In this document: piece by piece, positions 1 to 11,769 of the stretch
How positions within the stretch are numbered: position 1 is the first letter of the stretch
How the letters are laid out: each line of letters opens with the position of its first letter
NCBI GenBank assembly: GCA_026214975.1
Contig: CM047806.1
Location: forward strand, 50,733,947-50,797,946
Length of the DNA stretch: 64,000 bases
Reading direction: 5' to 3'
Origin: Gentiana macrophylla
Lineage: Eukaryota > Streptophyta > Magnoliopsida > Gentianales > Gentianaceae
Position numbers and translations under genes: made by a program
Notes under the pieces: generated by a model
The model's database searches: none
Told to the model about the DNA's origin: nothing
The model's input: the letters and a program-made list of their open reading frames with translations, nothing else

Positions 1-1560
1 CAATATATTGTCATGTCTATTTAGACGATGGGTGTCTTGATGGATATGACGAAAATTTATCGAGAAAATTTTGGAAAGTTGATGTAGCATTGGTATCTTA
101 TTCTATCGGTACATTAATTGTTTTTATCTAATTCAAACTCTATTACTATTGAGGCATTACAACAAAATCAATTATATTGTTGAAGAGAATAAAAGAATAA
201 ATAGATAAAGTAAAAAACATAAAGAGAAAAAATCGATACAATATAAAAGAAAACAAATAAAACATCTGAATTATTAGGAAAAAAAACATTATATCAAAGA
301 AAGTACTCATTCTACCGACTTTAATAAAATGAAAACATGATAGTCTTGTAGGCAGCCGGACCACGGCGGATAGAAGAGGAGGAGAAAAGAGAACAAAAAA
401 ATCGTCCTCTATATTGCAAAACAAAAAAAAAACACCAAAATGTATATTCAAAGAGTGTATTAAGAAATATGATAATTTTATTGAAATAAACAAAATAGAA
501 ATTTTATAAGAAAGAAGTTACACATTTTGACTTCATAATCTAAAGAACTATTTTATCCGGAGGGTGATGGTGGTTGTAAGTAGGCATGGGGAGAGATCCG
601 GTAGTAGAACAAAAGAAAATAAAAAGGCCATTATGCTGCCAAAAAAAACAATATTAGCATTACATCAAAACAAATTAAACTATAATTAAGGATGAAGGGT
701 GCTGCCAAAAAATAAATGGTTTTATTGTTAAAATGGACAAAATAAGAGTGGAAATTTATAAAAATGACAGTGGAATTTTTTATTGGGTGAAAAGGACAAA
801 CCAAACAGTGGAATAGTGGATTCCACTGTAAAGACAATGCAACCAACAGTGTATTTTGAATAACAAACAGTGGAATTGTCCTTTAACACATGATTTTTTT
901 TCCACTGTCCTTAATCCTATTTTTCAACTTTTTTTGTCCTTTATTACCACTCCCCCAAAATAAATAGGGGTGAAGATGAAAGGGGTTGTGATAAAGGGTC
1001 ACTTTTTAAATTTTGAAATTTGAATTTGGTGTTAATTTCAATGAGAGATTTGATGGAGTAATTTATGGGATGATGTTGGGGAGAAAATTAATTGAATGCA
1101 CAATCTTTATTAATAATAAGGGTTTAAAAAACGGGTCAATTAGCGGATTTGGTGTGGGTAATCGGGTAATTGATTTTAGATACCTCCAAAAATATATTAT
1201 TATATAGATATATCCTTATATTATTCTCTTATACAACTCGGTCATGTCATATAGGCCAGAGTTGGGCATCCAATTGTTTCGATTTGAATTATCCGGCGAA
1301 TGCCTTAGATATATCAAAAAGATGGACAATCAAACCTATTTCTCTATTCAATAGAAGCTCAAAGAGATGACTAGGGTCCCAAATAAGGAGAGATGTGTAA
1401 AAAGCAAGTCCGATTACGCCTATTCCTAATCCTAAATGGAATGTAAGGACGTAGGGACTTCAAACCCCTACACTTCTAATATACTCTGCCGCCCTCCTTC
1501 CTTTTCATTACCCAAGAAATATCTAGAAACCCACCCCCCCCCCCCCATTTATTCCCACGT
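1..1560. other. AT-rich stretch, no gene recognised
   Basis: No reading frame here resembles a known protein on either strand. The short open frames are T-rich or A-rich and look like composition effects. A 9-bp-stem hairpin (arms ACAGTGGAA and TTCCACTGT) lies at 805-829, and related CAGTGGAAT words recur between about 750 and 910, which may be a decayed transposon end. A run of 13 C lies at 1534-1546. Confidence 0.6.
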
Positions 1561-1569
1561 CCTTATTGC

Positions 1570-1740
1570 TAGGGGTGCACATGATCCGATTTTCCGGTTT
1601 TCAACCATTTATAAACCAAACCATTTTTTACGGTTTCAAAATTTACAAACCAAACCGAACCATAGCTAAGTAAAATCATTTTATCTGGTCCGGTTTGGAT
1701 CGACTTGGTTACGGTTTTTCCCGGTTTTAGTCCTTTTTTA
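1570..1740. mobile_element. Possible hAT-type element end
   Basis: The stretch opens with TAGGGGTGCACA at 1570 and continues with repeated CCGGTTT, AACCAAACC and CGGTTT words on both strands. A TAGGGGTG start followed by GGTTTGGTT-type subterminal words is common in non-autonomous plant hAT elements. No matching second end or 8-bp target duplication was found, so this is a single candidate end. Confidence 0.3.
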
Positions 1741-1873
1741 CAAATAATTTACTGAAATGGCATTATCACGGTTCAACAAATTAATGTCATTATTCATACT
1801 ACAATCATACAAGATTCCCATTTTCCATCTATCATACACCATAACTCGAATGTCACTGGGTCCTCTCTCTTTC

Positions 1874-1894
1874 TATATATATATATATATATAT
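1874..1894. repeat. (TA)n microsatellite
   Basis: Uninterrupted TA dinucleotides just before the point where transposase similarity begins. The MULE coding region is truncated on its 5' side at about this place. Confidence 0.9.
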
Positions 1895-1912
1895 CTAGAG
1901 AGATTTGAATGA

Positions 1913-3510
1913 GCGACAGCATGGACAGAGGTTGTTAAAGCAATCCCAGAAGAAGAGTTGAATGAGCGATTGGAAGAGTGTAAGAAGACTTTTAGTGAAG
2001 ACGCCATGAGTTACATTTTATCTACATGGTTGAACGCACACAAGGAGGCATTCGTCTCGGCATGGACGAACTCTGTGTTTCATCTAGGAAACACATCAAC
2101 CTCGAGAGTCGAGGGAATGCTTTCAGTGTTTAAAAATTGGCTAAAAACCGGGCTTGGGGACTTGGTTGCGGAGTGGGAAGCCAGTCTTTGCATGATTGAT
2201 CAAGAGATAAAAAAACATCAAAAAATCCTTTGAGTTATCTCTTTTCATGGAGCCTAAAAAATTCAAAGACGAGCCGTTGTTTAAAGAGCTTAAACATCAT
2301 GTATCTGTATACGCATTAGACTTGTTGTATGATGAGTTGAAAAAAACCGACGAGAGCAATGCGTTGAGTAAAGAGTGTGGATGTACTATTGGAAAGACAC
2401 ACGGATTGCTATGTAGACATGAGATGGAAAGGTTTAAGAAGAAACCCAGATGCATCCCTCAATCATCGATCAATGTTCATTGGAGACCCTAGATATCAAA
2501 GGGCCACCTCCAAAAGAATCTAATTTAGACTACGTACCAGTTTTGCATGCCTTGAAAGAAAAACAGATGGTAGACGTGTGGGAGAGACAGAGGTTGATAA
2601 TAAAGATACAGGACATTTGTCAACCGATTAATACGGTGTTGCAAGAGCTGAAACGAAAAAGACGGGTCATGGCCGGCCTAAGGGATCCGGAAACAAGAGG
2701 AACTTAGTGGAGGACGACTCAACTAAGAGGGAGATGAGCATGTTTGAACGAGTTGAGCAAGAATTATCGATTTTTACCCCAAACCCACCTTCATCTCAAG
2801 GTGTTTATTCTGCCAAAAAGAAAAAATCTCCAGGTACTCGGGTACCATCCAAACGTGCAAAGGTTTCGATGGCTATATGTTCTACCGTTGGATACGTACA
2901 GAGGTATCTTAAATATTTTCCATCAAATGTTCATGAGCACATTTCGTCATTGGTTATGTAGCTCCGGATGGAAATTGCGGCTTTAGAGTAATAGCACATG
3001 GAATAGGTCTTGAAGATAGTGCATGGCCACAGGTGAGAAAAACGGTGCAACAAGAAGTGATGGCAAACAAGGATCATTATATGGCCTTATTTGATGAACA
3101 ACAATATGTCTACGACAAATGCATGTCCTCACTTGATCATGAAGATAGAGGGTTCAGAGAGGAGAAGTATTATGACAGTTTCCTTGGTTGGGCTGTGTGC
3201 AACGTATATGGCGTGTCCTTAAGCATATCGTCTACATCGCACTGAAACCAAACTTTCCTTCCCAGTAAGAAAAGACCTTTGGTTTTGCCACCACATATGG
3301 ATGGGTTTTTTCAATGGTAACCATTTTGTTCATTTGTGTATGAAAGATACTTGTCCATTACCTAGGGTGAACGTGGTTTGTCATAACGTTCGGATGTTGG
3401 AAGCAAAAGAATGGTATGAAAAATATCAGCATAGGATCAATTTATGGCATGATGTGGTCAAGGATCCATGGATGGGGAATTGTATTGATTTGGAAGCGCC
3501 TAGTGCTTAA
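1913..3510 (+). pseudogene. MULE transposase C-terminus with SWIM finger and OTU domain, broken
   Basis: This is the C-terminal part of a Mutator-like (MULE/FAR1-type) transposase joined to an OTU-type cysteine protease domain. The first piece (to 2233) has the region after the catalytic domain, with SAWTNSVFHLGNT and STSRVEG. The next frame (2247-2492) holds a SWIM finger, C-G-C then C-R-H around THGLLCRHE, at about 2374-2430. A basic linker follows in a third frame (about 2640-2960). The OTU domain shows the Cys loop DGNCGFR at 2967-2987 and the His motif GNHFVHL at 3316-3336. At least four frame changes are needed to join these pieces, and the DDE catalytic part is missing upstream of about 1913. 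MULE proteins ending in an OTU domain are known in plants and are often misannotated as enzymes. It cannot make a working transposase. Confidence 0.85.
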
Positions 3511-3517
3511 GCATGAA

Positions 3518-3660
3518 GTTTTAGATCATACTTTTGAGCTACTTTTAGATCATATTTTGGAGCTACTTTTAGATCATACTTTTGAGCTACTTTTGAGCTA
3601 CGTTGATCTACTTTGTAGTACTTTTAAATCATACTTTGTTGCTACTTTGATGTATTTTGA
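3518..3660 (+). repeat. Short tandem repeat after the OTU domain
   Basis: A unit of about 27 bp built around TTTTAGATCATACTTTTGAG occurs about four times with growing divergence. It begins just after the stop of the OTU piece and is probably 3' untranslated sequence of the element. Confidence 0.75.
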
Positions 3661-3799
3661 TATATGTTGATGAATTATTTCTATTTTGTTGTGAAGTATG
3701 CTAGTAATATCGATGTTTTTGTTGTTGAAATGTGTGATATTTGGTGTAATTCTGTGGTCTGATTGTGTGTTAACCAAGGGAAAAATGTTGGTTTTGTGA

Positions 3800-4276
3800 C
3801 AAAGAACGCCATCGTGGATGGCGTTCCTAGTGATGAAGCAACGTCCCTCAGGGTGACATTTTAAGATAAAAAATATCAGATTTTATGTGACTCTCTGTAC
3901 CACAAAAACCTTAAAACGTCAACCACAGGGACGTTCATATGGTATATGCAACGACAGTGTGACTGACGTTTCAAGAAATTTCATCAACAGAGCCATGCCC
4001 ACTCTGTTTCATCACATCGCCACCATAAGTGACATTTGTATTGATAAATAAAACGTTGGCACAACTGACGTTGCGAGAAGAAAGAAGCAACAGATCCATG
4101 CAGTCTCTGTTTCCTCAAAACGCCATCCTTAGTGACGTTGCAGGTGAACAAGAAATGTCACTACAACTGACGTTTCAAGAAACATAAGAAAATTGAGCTT
4201 GTCAGTCTCTGTTTCCTTAAAATGCTACCCCAGGTTCATTCCTAATGAACCAAAGACGTCAGCATGGCTGACGTTG
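3800..4276. repeat. TGACGT palindrome array, left copy
   Basis: About eight imperfect palindromes of the form AACGTCA, 6-9 bases, TGACGTT are spaced roughly 35-100 bp apart, for example at 3804-3825, 3915-3936, 3950-3970, 4051-4073, 4153-4174 and 4253-4276. Spacers differ while arms are conserved, so this is an array of sites and not a simple satellite. A sister array lies at 11770-12110 and a third at 51210-51475. The core TGACGT is also the plant bZIP (as-1/CRE-like) core; whether any protein binds here is inference. Confidence 0.8.
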
Positions 4277-4779
4277 TGAGTAACGAAAGCAAAATATACT
4301 TGTTAGTCACAAATCGAACTCACAAATCCAATTCAAATTCCAGCCATCACTACAAGAAAATTTACTTTTCGCGGCTTGTTATTAGCGACATGCATTTAAA
4401 GTGTGCCACATACGTGTATATTTGCGGCATGCAAATAAATGCACGTCTTTGATTGTTGATCCATTTAACATATGCAGCGTGATTGACTCCTACGCTACTA
4501 ATAAGACTTTTAACCGCCTAAATAAGCGCGCCGTAATTATATAAGCATGTTTTACCGGCATGTTTTGGGATGCTGCTAAAAGAGTAATTATACGCGGGAT
4601 GCATGACACGCCGTTAATTTATTTTCGTTAAAATAAAACACACGATAATTCTCAAAGTGCTCTGCCTCCCCAATACGCAACTACTCTATTTCTCAAATTT
4701 CTCTTAGGATTCTATGCGTCGTTTTACTTGATTCATGTTCCAAACCTTCGAGCTCTCTTTCATCTTGGGGATTTCAGCC

Positions 4780-4995
4780 ATGAGAAACAAGAAATCTAAG
4801 GTTGGTACCGAAGATTCAAAGGAATTTTTGAATTCTGGTTCATCCTCGAATGGATCGAAAGAAATAGTTGTGATTTGTTCATTCGTTCTCAAAGATCAGA
4901 TGAGTGATTCGAGTCAAGATGTAGTAGATCCAGGCCTGGGTTCGATGGATTTGGATAATAACATGGACGAGGTGGTCGAATCTTCATCGATTTGA
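4780..4995 (+). other. Short open frame in the CACTA element, unrecognised
   Basis: An open frame starting at the ATG at 4780 encodes a Ser-, Asp- and Gly-rich peptide of about 71 residues with no domain I recognise. It ends just before the L7-like exon in the same strand. It could be a piece of another captured gene, or 5' sequence transferred with the L7 fragment. Coding status is uncertain. Confidence 0.3.
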
Positions 4996-5013
4996 CTCTA
5001 TCGCAAGGCGGGT

Positions 5014-5163
5014 GGGGAGGTTATAGGAGTGATTGTGCCAGAATCGGTTTTGAATAAGTAGAACAGGAATGAGGAGTGGGCACTTGCTAAGGAGAAGAAT
5101 GCAGAAAACAGGAAATTGATCTTCAAGCGAGCTCAGGAGTATACTAATGAGTATGAGAATCAG
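5014..5163 (+). pseudogene. Captured first exon of ribosomal protein L7 (eL30/uL30 family)
   Basis: Translation in one frame gives VIVPESVLNK, a TAG stop at 5059-5061, then NRNEEWALAKEKNAENRKL and IFKRAQEYTNEYENQ. VPESVLKK, EEWALAK and AENRKLIFKRA are signatures of the N-terminal exon of plant cytosolic 60S ribosomal protein L7. A GT follows the last codon at 5164, where the family normally has its first intron. Compared with the family, about nine residues are missing after EEWALAK, and a lysine codon has become TAG. It is a gene fragment carried by the CACTA element, not a working gene. The unrelated sequence on both sides means only this exon, and perhaps part of the intron, was captured. 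Confidence 0.8.
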
Positions 5164-7775
5164 GTTTTGATCTCCTCTTAGTATATACATGTTTCCATTT
5201 AAGCAGGTTTCTGAAATTGTTGTTTATTATCAGGATTTGCAGGTAACCTTTTTGAAACTTTAGAAGTTCTTTGTGAGATGAGATGTATGTGTTTTGTTTG
5301 CTCAATTTTTAATCGTATACAACTAAAGTATTTCCTGATTTTCAGTGTCTAAAAAGGCTTCTCTATTTTGACTTGTCTTAACATGTTCATTAATGTTTTT
5401 ACTGTTCTTCATCATTTCATCTTTCTTGATATCTTTTTAAATGAAGATTGCCAAATATCTTTATCAGCCATTTATACATTCATCGGGTATAGTCCAAATT
5501 GCAGGTACCTAGGAATGCATATAGCTTCTTTGATTGTTGTTTATAATTTGGTGACTACGAAAATCATTGTGTTTTGTCAGGTATCCATTTTCTTTCACAT
5601 GTGCATATATTTGACTAGCAATGAAGAAGGTTAATTGGTATTGTTGACATGGAAAATGAATGAATAACCATCTTTATTTGATATGGTAAAACTCTAGAAA
5701 GTATTCAATTTCTAGTTCATTGTATTTGTTCCAAACAATATGTATGTTAGAAACCCAAGAGTCTTCCATTTACCCTCTTCCATGTACAGATTTGCAAGGG
5801 TATCCCATTTCTTTCCATATTGTTTTAAGAAATGGTGTGATATAATCGAAATTATCACTTTTAATAAACCCCATTTTAATTAACCACATTCAAAAAAAGT
5901 GCAACATGTATTGATTGTTATGTCTACGAGAAGTAACTTGGAAAATTCGTGACAAAACAACGATTCAGTATTTGGCATTTTTCGAACTACAAGTAGAACA
6001 AGCTTGCATATGATTAGGAGGTCGAATAAATATCTGTAATGCTTGTTTGTTTTACTACGTAATCATTTCATGTTTATGAAAAAGATTCCTTGTATATAAA
6101 TTTAAGGTCACATTCAAACAACATCTATGCATAAGCTCCATATGACATCCAGTTAGAACCAAGTTGTCAGCTTTACTCATGAAAGTCATCAATATTTATG
6201 TGCTAGTAGGAGCAGTTGTTTACTCTATACTGGATTACATAGCTCTGTCATTATTTTTGCAGTTTGTGAAACTATGCAATCTAACATATTTTCCGTACAA
6301 ACAACAAAAAGCTAAACACTGTTATTGGTTTTCATTTATACATTTCACTATACCATGGTCATGTGCATATGGGTTTAGGAGAAGCCACGGGCACAGGTTT
6401 TATTCCTTCATGGAGTTTACTTACACTTTTATTTTTGTTTGAAATTCATCTTTTATCATATCTTCTTTGTGTGATTGTGTTTTTTTCTACCTTTCTGATC
6501 AAGTCTTACATTTTCTGTTCGTACAGTTATTTGATTCAGCCGTGAATTGAAATATTTGTCAACTGAAACCAGGTTTTCATGGACTTTGCAATCATGATTT
6601 TCTTTTGCTTTACTTCATCTGGTAGCTCATTCTATTGAGATAGCAAAAGTCACTTCATTTAATTTTCATATTTCTTGGCATGTCATTTTTTTTGTTGGTG
6701 GTTTGAGGAAATTTATCCATAGAACCACTTATTTGAATATTACTTTGCATTTGCACTGTAGACTTTTGGTTGTGAGATTTTGTCGTGTCCTTTCAACCTC
6801 AATATTTTTAATACTTCTGTTGTTATATTTCTTGTATATCATGCCCCCATCTTATGTTTTTTTGGGTTACTAGTTGTGTTCTCAGTTTTGAATCGTCTAT
6901 ATCATTTCTAGCATGTTTCATTTAGAGTGCCCCATCATTATTTCTTTTTTGCTCCCCCATTTTCACTATTTATATTAAAAGTTCCTTGATAATATAAAAG
7001 TGAGAACAATTGGTCTCTTACTACATCATGATCAGAGTCACTTTAAAGCATATATGGTATTCAATATTTCCTTAAGTATGTCAATACAGATGTAAAGGAA
7101 CAAATGGATAGGAGATACCAAACACAATTCTGATTTTGTTGTATTCAGCATTTGAAACCATGTCTTAATCTTTTATGCTAAGGTCCATGTTATGGTTGGA
7201 ATGTTCATGTATTTGACTTACCTTGGTAGAAATATAGAAGTCTTACAATTGTTATGTAATTGACAAATACCCGGTCTTACCATTGTCTCTAATGTATATT
7301 TTTTGTGTGATGGTTTTTTTCCTTTTGCAGTCTTTCATGGCATGTAGGTAGGTGTTGGATCTTGTTAAATGGTTCTCTGGGCACACAAATGGGGATGTGA
7401 TCTCATACGTTGAATGTGATGCAAATGATATTAGTAGAACAATGTTGTTTCACGTGTAGAGCTATGCATTTGACAAAGGTCTATTGTCAAAACGATTTGT
7501 GTATGTACCTTATCGATAGTCGTTCACACCTGTTTGTATGATGTATCTATATTATGCTAAATGATTGATATGAATTTTGTTGAAATTATTTATTGGCAAA
7601 CTTTATGACTTGTTTGAATAGGATAAGTTGATGAATCTTTTGGTTGAATTATCTCGTTTAGTACTAAATTCTGTAGTAGGTAAATGATTTTGAGTATTGG
7701 GTTCAATATTATGTAATGATTTTGGATTTATACAGGTTAGTATTGGCTTTTAATTTTTTTTAAATGGAATAATCT
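5164..7775. other. CACTA interior, T-rich, intron-like
   Basis: Strongly T-rich on the + strand, with many TTTGCAG and GTAAG-like words, as in plant introns. The only stretch that might be exon follows TTTTGCAG near 7329: an open frame to the TAG at about 7459 with LVKWFSGHTNGDVISYVE. I do not recognise it. No transposase motif was seen on either strand. Confidence 0.5.
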
Positions 7776-8082
7776 ATCCCGCGGCGTACCTATACATCCC
7801 GTTAATAAATCTCTTATAGCATACCTTGTGTGCCGTTAATATTGCATTCACTGCGTGCAGCACATGCTGCCGATCGTTGCGAATATGCTTCCGCAGTGTG
7901 TTAGAGCACGTCGCAAAAATACTTTCTGCAGCGCTCGCATACATGTCGCAATTGCCTCAAATCTTTGGCGGCTTTGAATTTTGCAGCTTGCAATGTGTTC
8001 CGCCAATAGCTCATTTGCATGCCGCAAAAGGCCAATTTTGTTGTAGTGATGCCAACTTACAAATCCAATTCAAATCCAAAAT

Positions 8083-8446
8083 CACAGGGGATGAAAGTAC
8101 TAACAGAATACCAACTCACAAATCCAAATCAAATCCAAAAACCAACAATACCAAAGTACGAATCTGAACACCAAAGACCAAGTAAAAGTACATGAAATCC
8201 AAACACCAATCACCAAATGAAGTACGGAAATGAAAACTACAAATATTCATTAAATGCACCAAAGACAGGGGATGAAAGTACTAACAGAATACCAACTCTC
8301 AAATCCAAAAACCAACAATACCAAAGTACAAATCCGAACACCAAAGACAAAGTAAAAGTACATGAAATCTAAACCCCAATCACCAAATGAAGTGCGGAAA
8401 TGAAAACTACAAATATTCATTAAATGTACCAAAGACCTAAGGAAAC
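8083..8446. repeat. 183-bp tandem duplication
   Basis: Two copies, about 8083-8265 and 8266-8446, both opening with ACAGGGGATGAAAGTACTAA and nearly identical throughout. They lie at the 3' side of the antisense PMD gene, and the second copy overlaps its last coding stretch. Confidence 0.85.
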
Positions 8447-9151
8447 TGTCTTTTTTCGTGGTCTTTGGACGTTTCTTTGGTCGTTCAACTTCTACTTGAC
8501 GAGATTCTTTGGCTTCGACACCGACACCTTCAACATCTTGAGTACATACACCTGTAGTCAGAAACTCGAATGCCATTTGAAGCGCCTTCACTAAATCCTT
8601 TTTGTTCTTCTTTGAACCATTCATAATCGCATCTCCTATAGCATCAACAACCCTAGCCTTGCTTGCCTCATCCTATCTGTAAAACAGAAAAAACGTTAAT
8701 GACATTGAAATCCCAAAAACAAAACTGATTGTATATTCGTAAATTGATACGGTCAAACCTCTCTTGAACCCTCGTTGATTCTTTTTGCTCACACCAGTCA
8801 GATGACGTACGGAAACACCTCAATACCAGTTCATGTAATCAGGCGTGCATTGCCAATCAAACCTCGCTTTCCCCATTCTTTGATCCTTATTTACTAGATG
8901 ATTCGCAAAATGAATGAAGTCATCGTCACGTGATTCGTGGGTGACGTTGTATTGTTTCACCTTCCCGGTTCTATGTGATGCTTTTGGAGGAATCGGTGAC
9001 TGAGGTATGGATTGGACATAACCCAACTGACGGACGACACAGTTTGAGTGATACACCTCTTCAATGTTCAGTGTCCTTATACAACCATAAAACCTTCAAA
9101 CGTCGTTATCATGCACCGTTCTCATTTGCCGATAAGCATCCTAAACAACCA

Positions 9152-9247
9152 GCAAGATGGAAAATGCTTAAGTATAACTAAACGAACTAATATCTTAGTT
9201 AATGCAAGATGGAAAATGCTTAAGTATAACTAAACGAGCTATTATCT
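9152..9247. repeat. 52-bp tandem duplication inside a PMD intron
   Basis: GCAAGATGGAAAATGCTTAA with following sequence occurs at 9152 and again at 9204. It lies between two PMD coding pieces, in what would be an intron. Confidence 0.85.
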
Positions 9248-10679
9248 TACATCTCGTGCCTCCATCAAGTCTAAGTCCTCTCTCAAATGCCTTAACGATG
9301 ACAATGCCACATGATTTTTAATTCCAGTAAAAGGTTTCCACTTCAATGACCATAACATTTCCCATTCATTGAAGTTTGAGTTCGTCGGAGGTCGCAATAC
9401 TGGAAAGTGTTCGTACACCCATGCCTATGAAACACATATTACAAAACAGTTGTGTAAGTGTTGAAATATACACATTAAACACAAAGAAAACATCTAAATA
9501 ACAAGTGTTACCTCTAGCAATTTCAGAAACTCCAACAATATTGTTCCTAGAAGCCTTCAATAGTTGCCGGTACAGATTTGCCAATGTAGCAGCACCCCAA
9601 GCCCACTCACCAACCTTATCCAGATCTCATAGAAAATGAAGGTAAGCTATGTTCATCTTATCTCCACTGCGGTCTTGAATCAAAGTACATGCAAGCAGGT
9701 GCAACAAATATCCGTGCACAGCTTGATCCACGGTAATGATCGGCGCAGTCTGACCGGTACTGGATCCTTACACCGCATCTACGCACTAGGTTGTTCTTCA
9801 GCCAGCTTTTAGACACTCATAGTCCACCAACATGTCCTAACTCTTCTGACACTTCATCTATAGGAATCCTTAACAACTCGTGAACAAATGAAACTGGGTT
9901 ATCCTCTTTTGCAAATTCAAAGTTCACGACCATTCCGTCAACCGGTAAGCTTGTGATATATCGGACGTTGTCTAGTGTGATCGTCATCTCACCGAATGAC
10001 ATGTGGAAGGTGTTTGTTACCGATTCCACCTCTCAACAAATGCACTGATGACCACACGATTGGCTTGGCCGTATGAAGACTGTACCAAATTGTACAATGG
10101 ATTAGCTCTCAACCTTGCCTTGAATTCTTCACATACTACATCAATCTTTCACAGCTTAAGGGAAGATATGTATTGCTTACATCCAATTATACCTCGGTCC
10201 TGTTCAAATGCACGATACGAATATAAAGTTATATATATGAAATGAAAAGAATATTAATTTAAAACAATTTGATCAAATTATACAACTTAAAAAATATCAT
10301 ACATTTTTCTTATTAAACAACGCATAACCAACATGCTCTTCCCAATCCTTCCCCAACAGAATATCGGTGTCTACCACCACACCATCGTCACTGTCATACT
10401 CTAAACACTCAGCTGTGGTTGCTTCTGCCTCTATCAGTGCCTTGTCACTGCCAGATGCCTATCATGTACTGGCCCTAGATGTAGTGACCTGGCTGTACCG
10501 GTTTCTGTTCTGTAGTGGCACTGGCAGCACTAGATGGTTGTCCTGTACTGATGCCTGTGAGGGCCTCCCCAGTAGTACCGTAAGCCTCAACTGATGCCTC
10601 CGATGATGGCCTCGCACTAACAATTGCCTCTTCTTGTGTCGTAACCCCGGCTCTCAAATCTCCAACTTCCTCCGTCATT

Positions 10680-11140
10680 GCCCCAGCACTAACTGTCTCA
10701 AGTATCACTGAAGGATCCTTCTCTCCCAACTGTGTCTGAATTGACTCAGTGGTTGCCCTAGCAGTAGAAACTGCTACTGTCTCAACTGACTCAATGGTGG
10801 CCCCGGAACTAGGATCTACAACTGTCTGAATTGTCATTGTGCCCAACTGTGTCTCAACTGACTCGGTGGTGGCCCCGGCACTAGAAGCAGCAATTGTCTC
10901 AACTGTCACTGTAGGAGCCTGCACTCCCAACTGTGTCTCAACTAACTCAGTGGTGGCCCTGGCACTAGAATCTACAATTGTGCGAACGAATCTATCATGC
11001 ATCTACCGTGTCTCAACTAACTCGATGATGGCCTGGAAGAAGGCTGAATCGTCTCAATCGCCATCGCGTAGGAGCCTACATTCCCAACTGTATCTCAACT
11101 AACTCAGTGGTGACCCCGGCACTAGAAGCTGCAACTATCT
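10680..11140 (-). repeat. Coding minisatellite in the PMD linker
   Basis: Imperfect units of about 60-85 bp encode SSAGATTESVETQLG-like segments on the minus strand (residues Thr, Glu, Val, Ala and Ser). At least six degenerate copies can be read; some have lost frame (stops near 11070 and 11000). This is an N-terminal low-complexity extension before the PMD fold. Confidence 0.75.
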
Positions 11141-11769
11141 CAACTCCTTCAACTATCTCTCCTAATTCAGCCTCAGTTGGCTGATGGCCTTGTGCAATCT
11201 CGGCTTACATTTTCTTTTGCCGTTTCCGAGTTCTTTGATATCCCACCGCCTTTTTATGTTCAGAAACATTGCTAGGCTGAACATGAGTTTCGGGCGGTGC
11301 TTCCGCACCACTTTGATCCACTGTTGTACCTTCATCTACAAAGGTTACAGTCTTACCAGACCTCGTCTTAGTCATAATTTCCTACACAAGAGACAAAAAA
11401 TGTATTGTCATTCTAATGAAATAATCAACAAACAAAGAAATTGAACATATATAAACAAAGCTCAATTACTTGCCTTAAACATCACATAATGTAACATTAA
11501 CTCTATTTTGATAAGCAACATTACATGCTATAAACCTCATATAAGCATTCAAAGCTAGATAAACGCATACTAAGTTGTTACTTACGCACATAATCAAAGT
11601 TAGATAAACTCTAATTTGATAAACAAGTTTAAACTCATTCAAAGCTAGAGTAACTCATATACAGGTGTTACTTAGGGATATAACAAACTCATTATATAGA
11701 CTAATTGAAGGGTAATAAAGACTGGACACAAACCAGACTTAAAAAATTTGTAGCAATTGTTCTATGCAG

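Larger units (their letters stand above)
4346..8050. mobile_element. CACTA-type DNA transposon, non-autonomous, nested
   Basis: The left end reads CACTACAAGAAAATT from 4348 and the right end AATTTTGTTGTAGTG to 8048, imperfect inverted copies. If the symmetric AT on each side is counted (4346 and 8050) the element is flanked by GCC on both sides, a 3-bp duplication as expected for CACTA elements. Both ends carry subterminal words around GCGGC/GCCGC (about 4370-4620 and 7775-8035). The host sequence on both sides shares ACAAATCCAATTCAAAT, so it inserted into a short repeat of the PMD unit. No transposase was found. The interior holds a ribosomal protein L7 exon and long T-rich intron-like DNA. 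Confidence 0.75.
8440..11375 (-). pseudogene. Plant mobile domain (PMD) protein gene, broken
   Basis: Antisense pieces in correct order make up an aminotransferase-like plant mobile domain protein. The likely start is the ATG at 11375 (MTKTRSGKTVTF..., open to a TAA at 11205). A repeat-rich Thr/Ser/Ala/Val linker follows (about 11100-10475). The PMD proper begins near 10110: VVISAFVERW, TFHMSFGEMTITLDNV, then HGYLLHLLACTL (about 9710), VGEWAWGAATLANLYRQL (about 9625-9575), AWVYEHFPVLRPPTN (about 9420), CVVRQLGYVQSIPQSPI (about 9045) and TPDYMNWY to 8820. A basic tail with RPKKRPKTTKK ends near 8440. There are in-frame stops after VGGL and in LHFL*DLDKVGEW, and a frameshift before TFHMSF. PMD proteins occur in plants as host genes (MAIN/MAIL1) and as transposon cargo; the flanking arrays here favour cargo. 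Confidence 0.85.

Noticed and set aside
3804..4276. The palindrome arrays as a CRISPR-like array
   Set aside because: Eukaryotic transposon context, palindromes differ in arms and spacing, and there is no uniform repeat-spacer pattern or cas gene.
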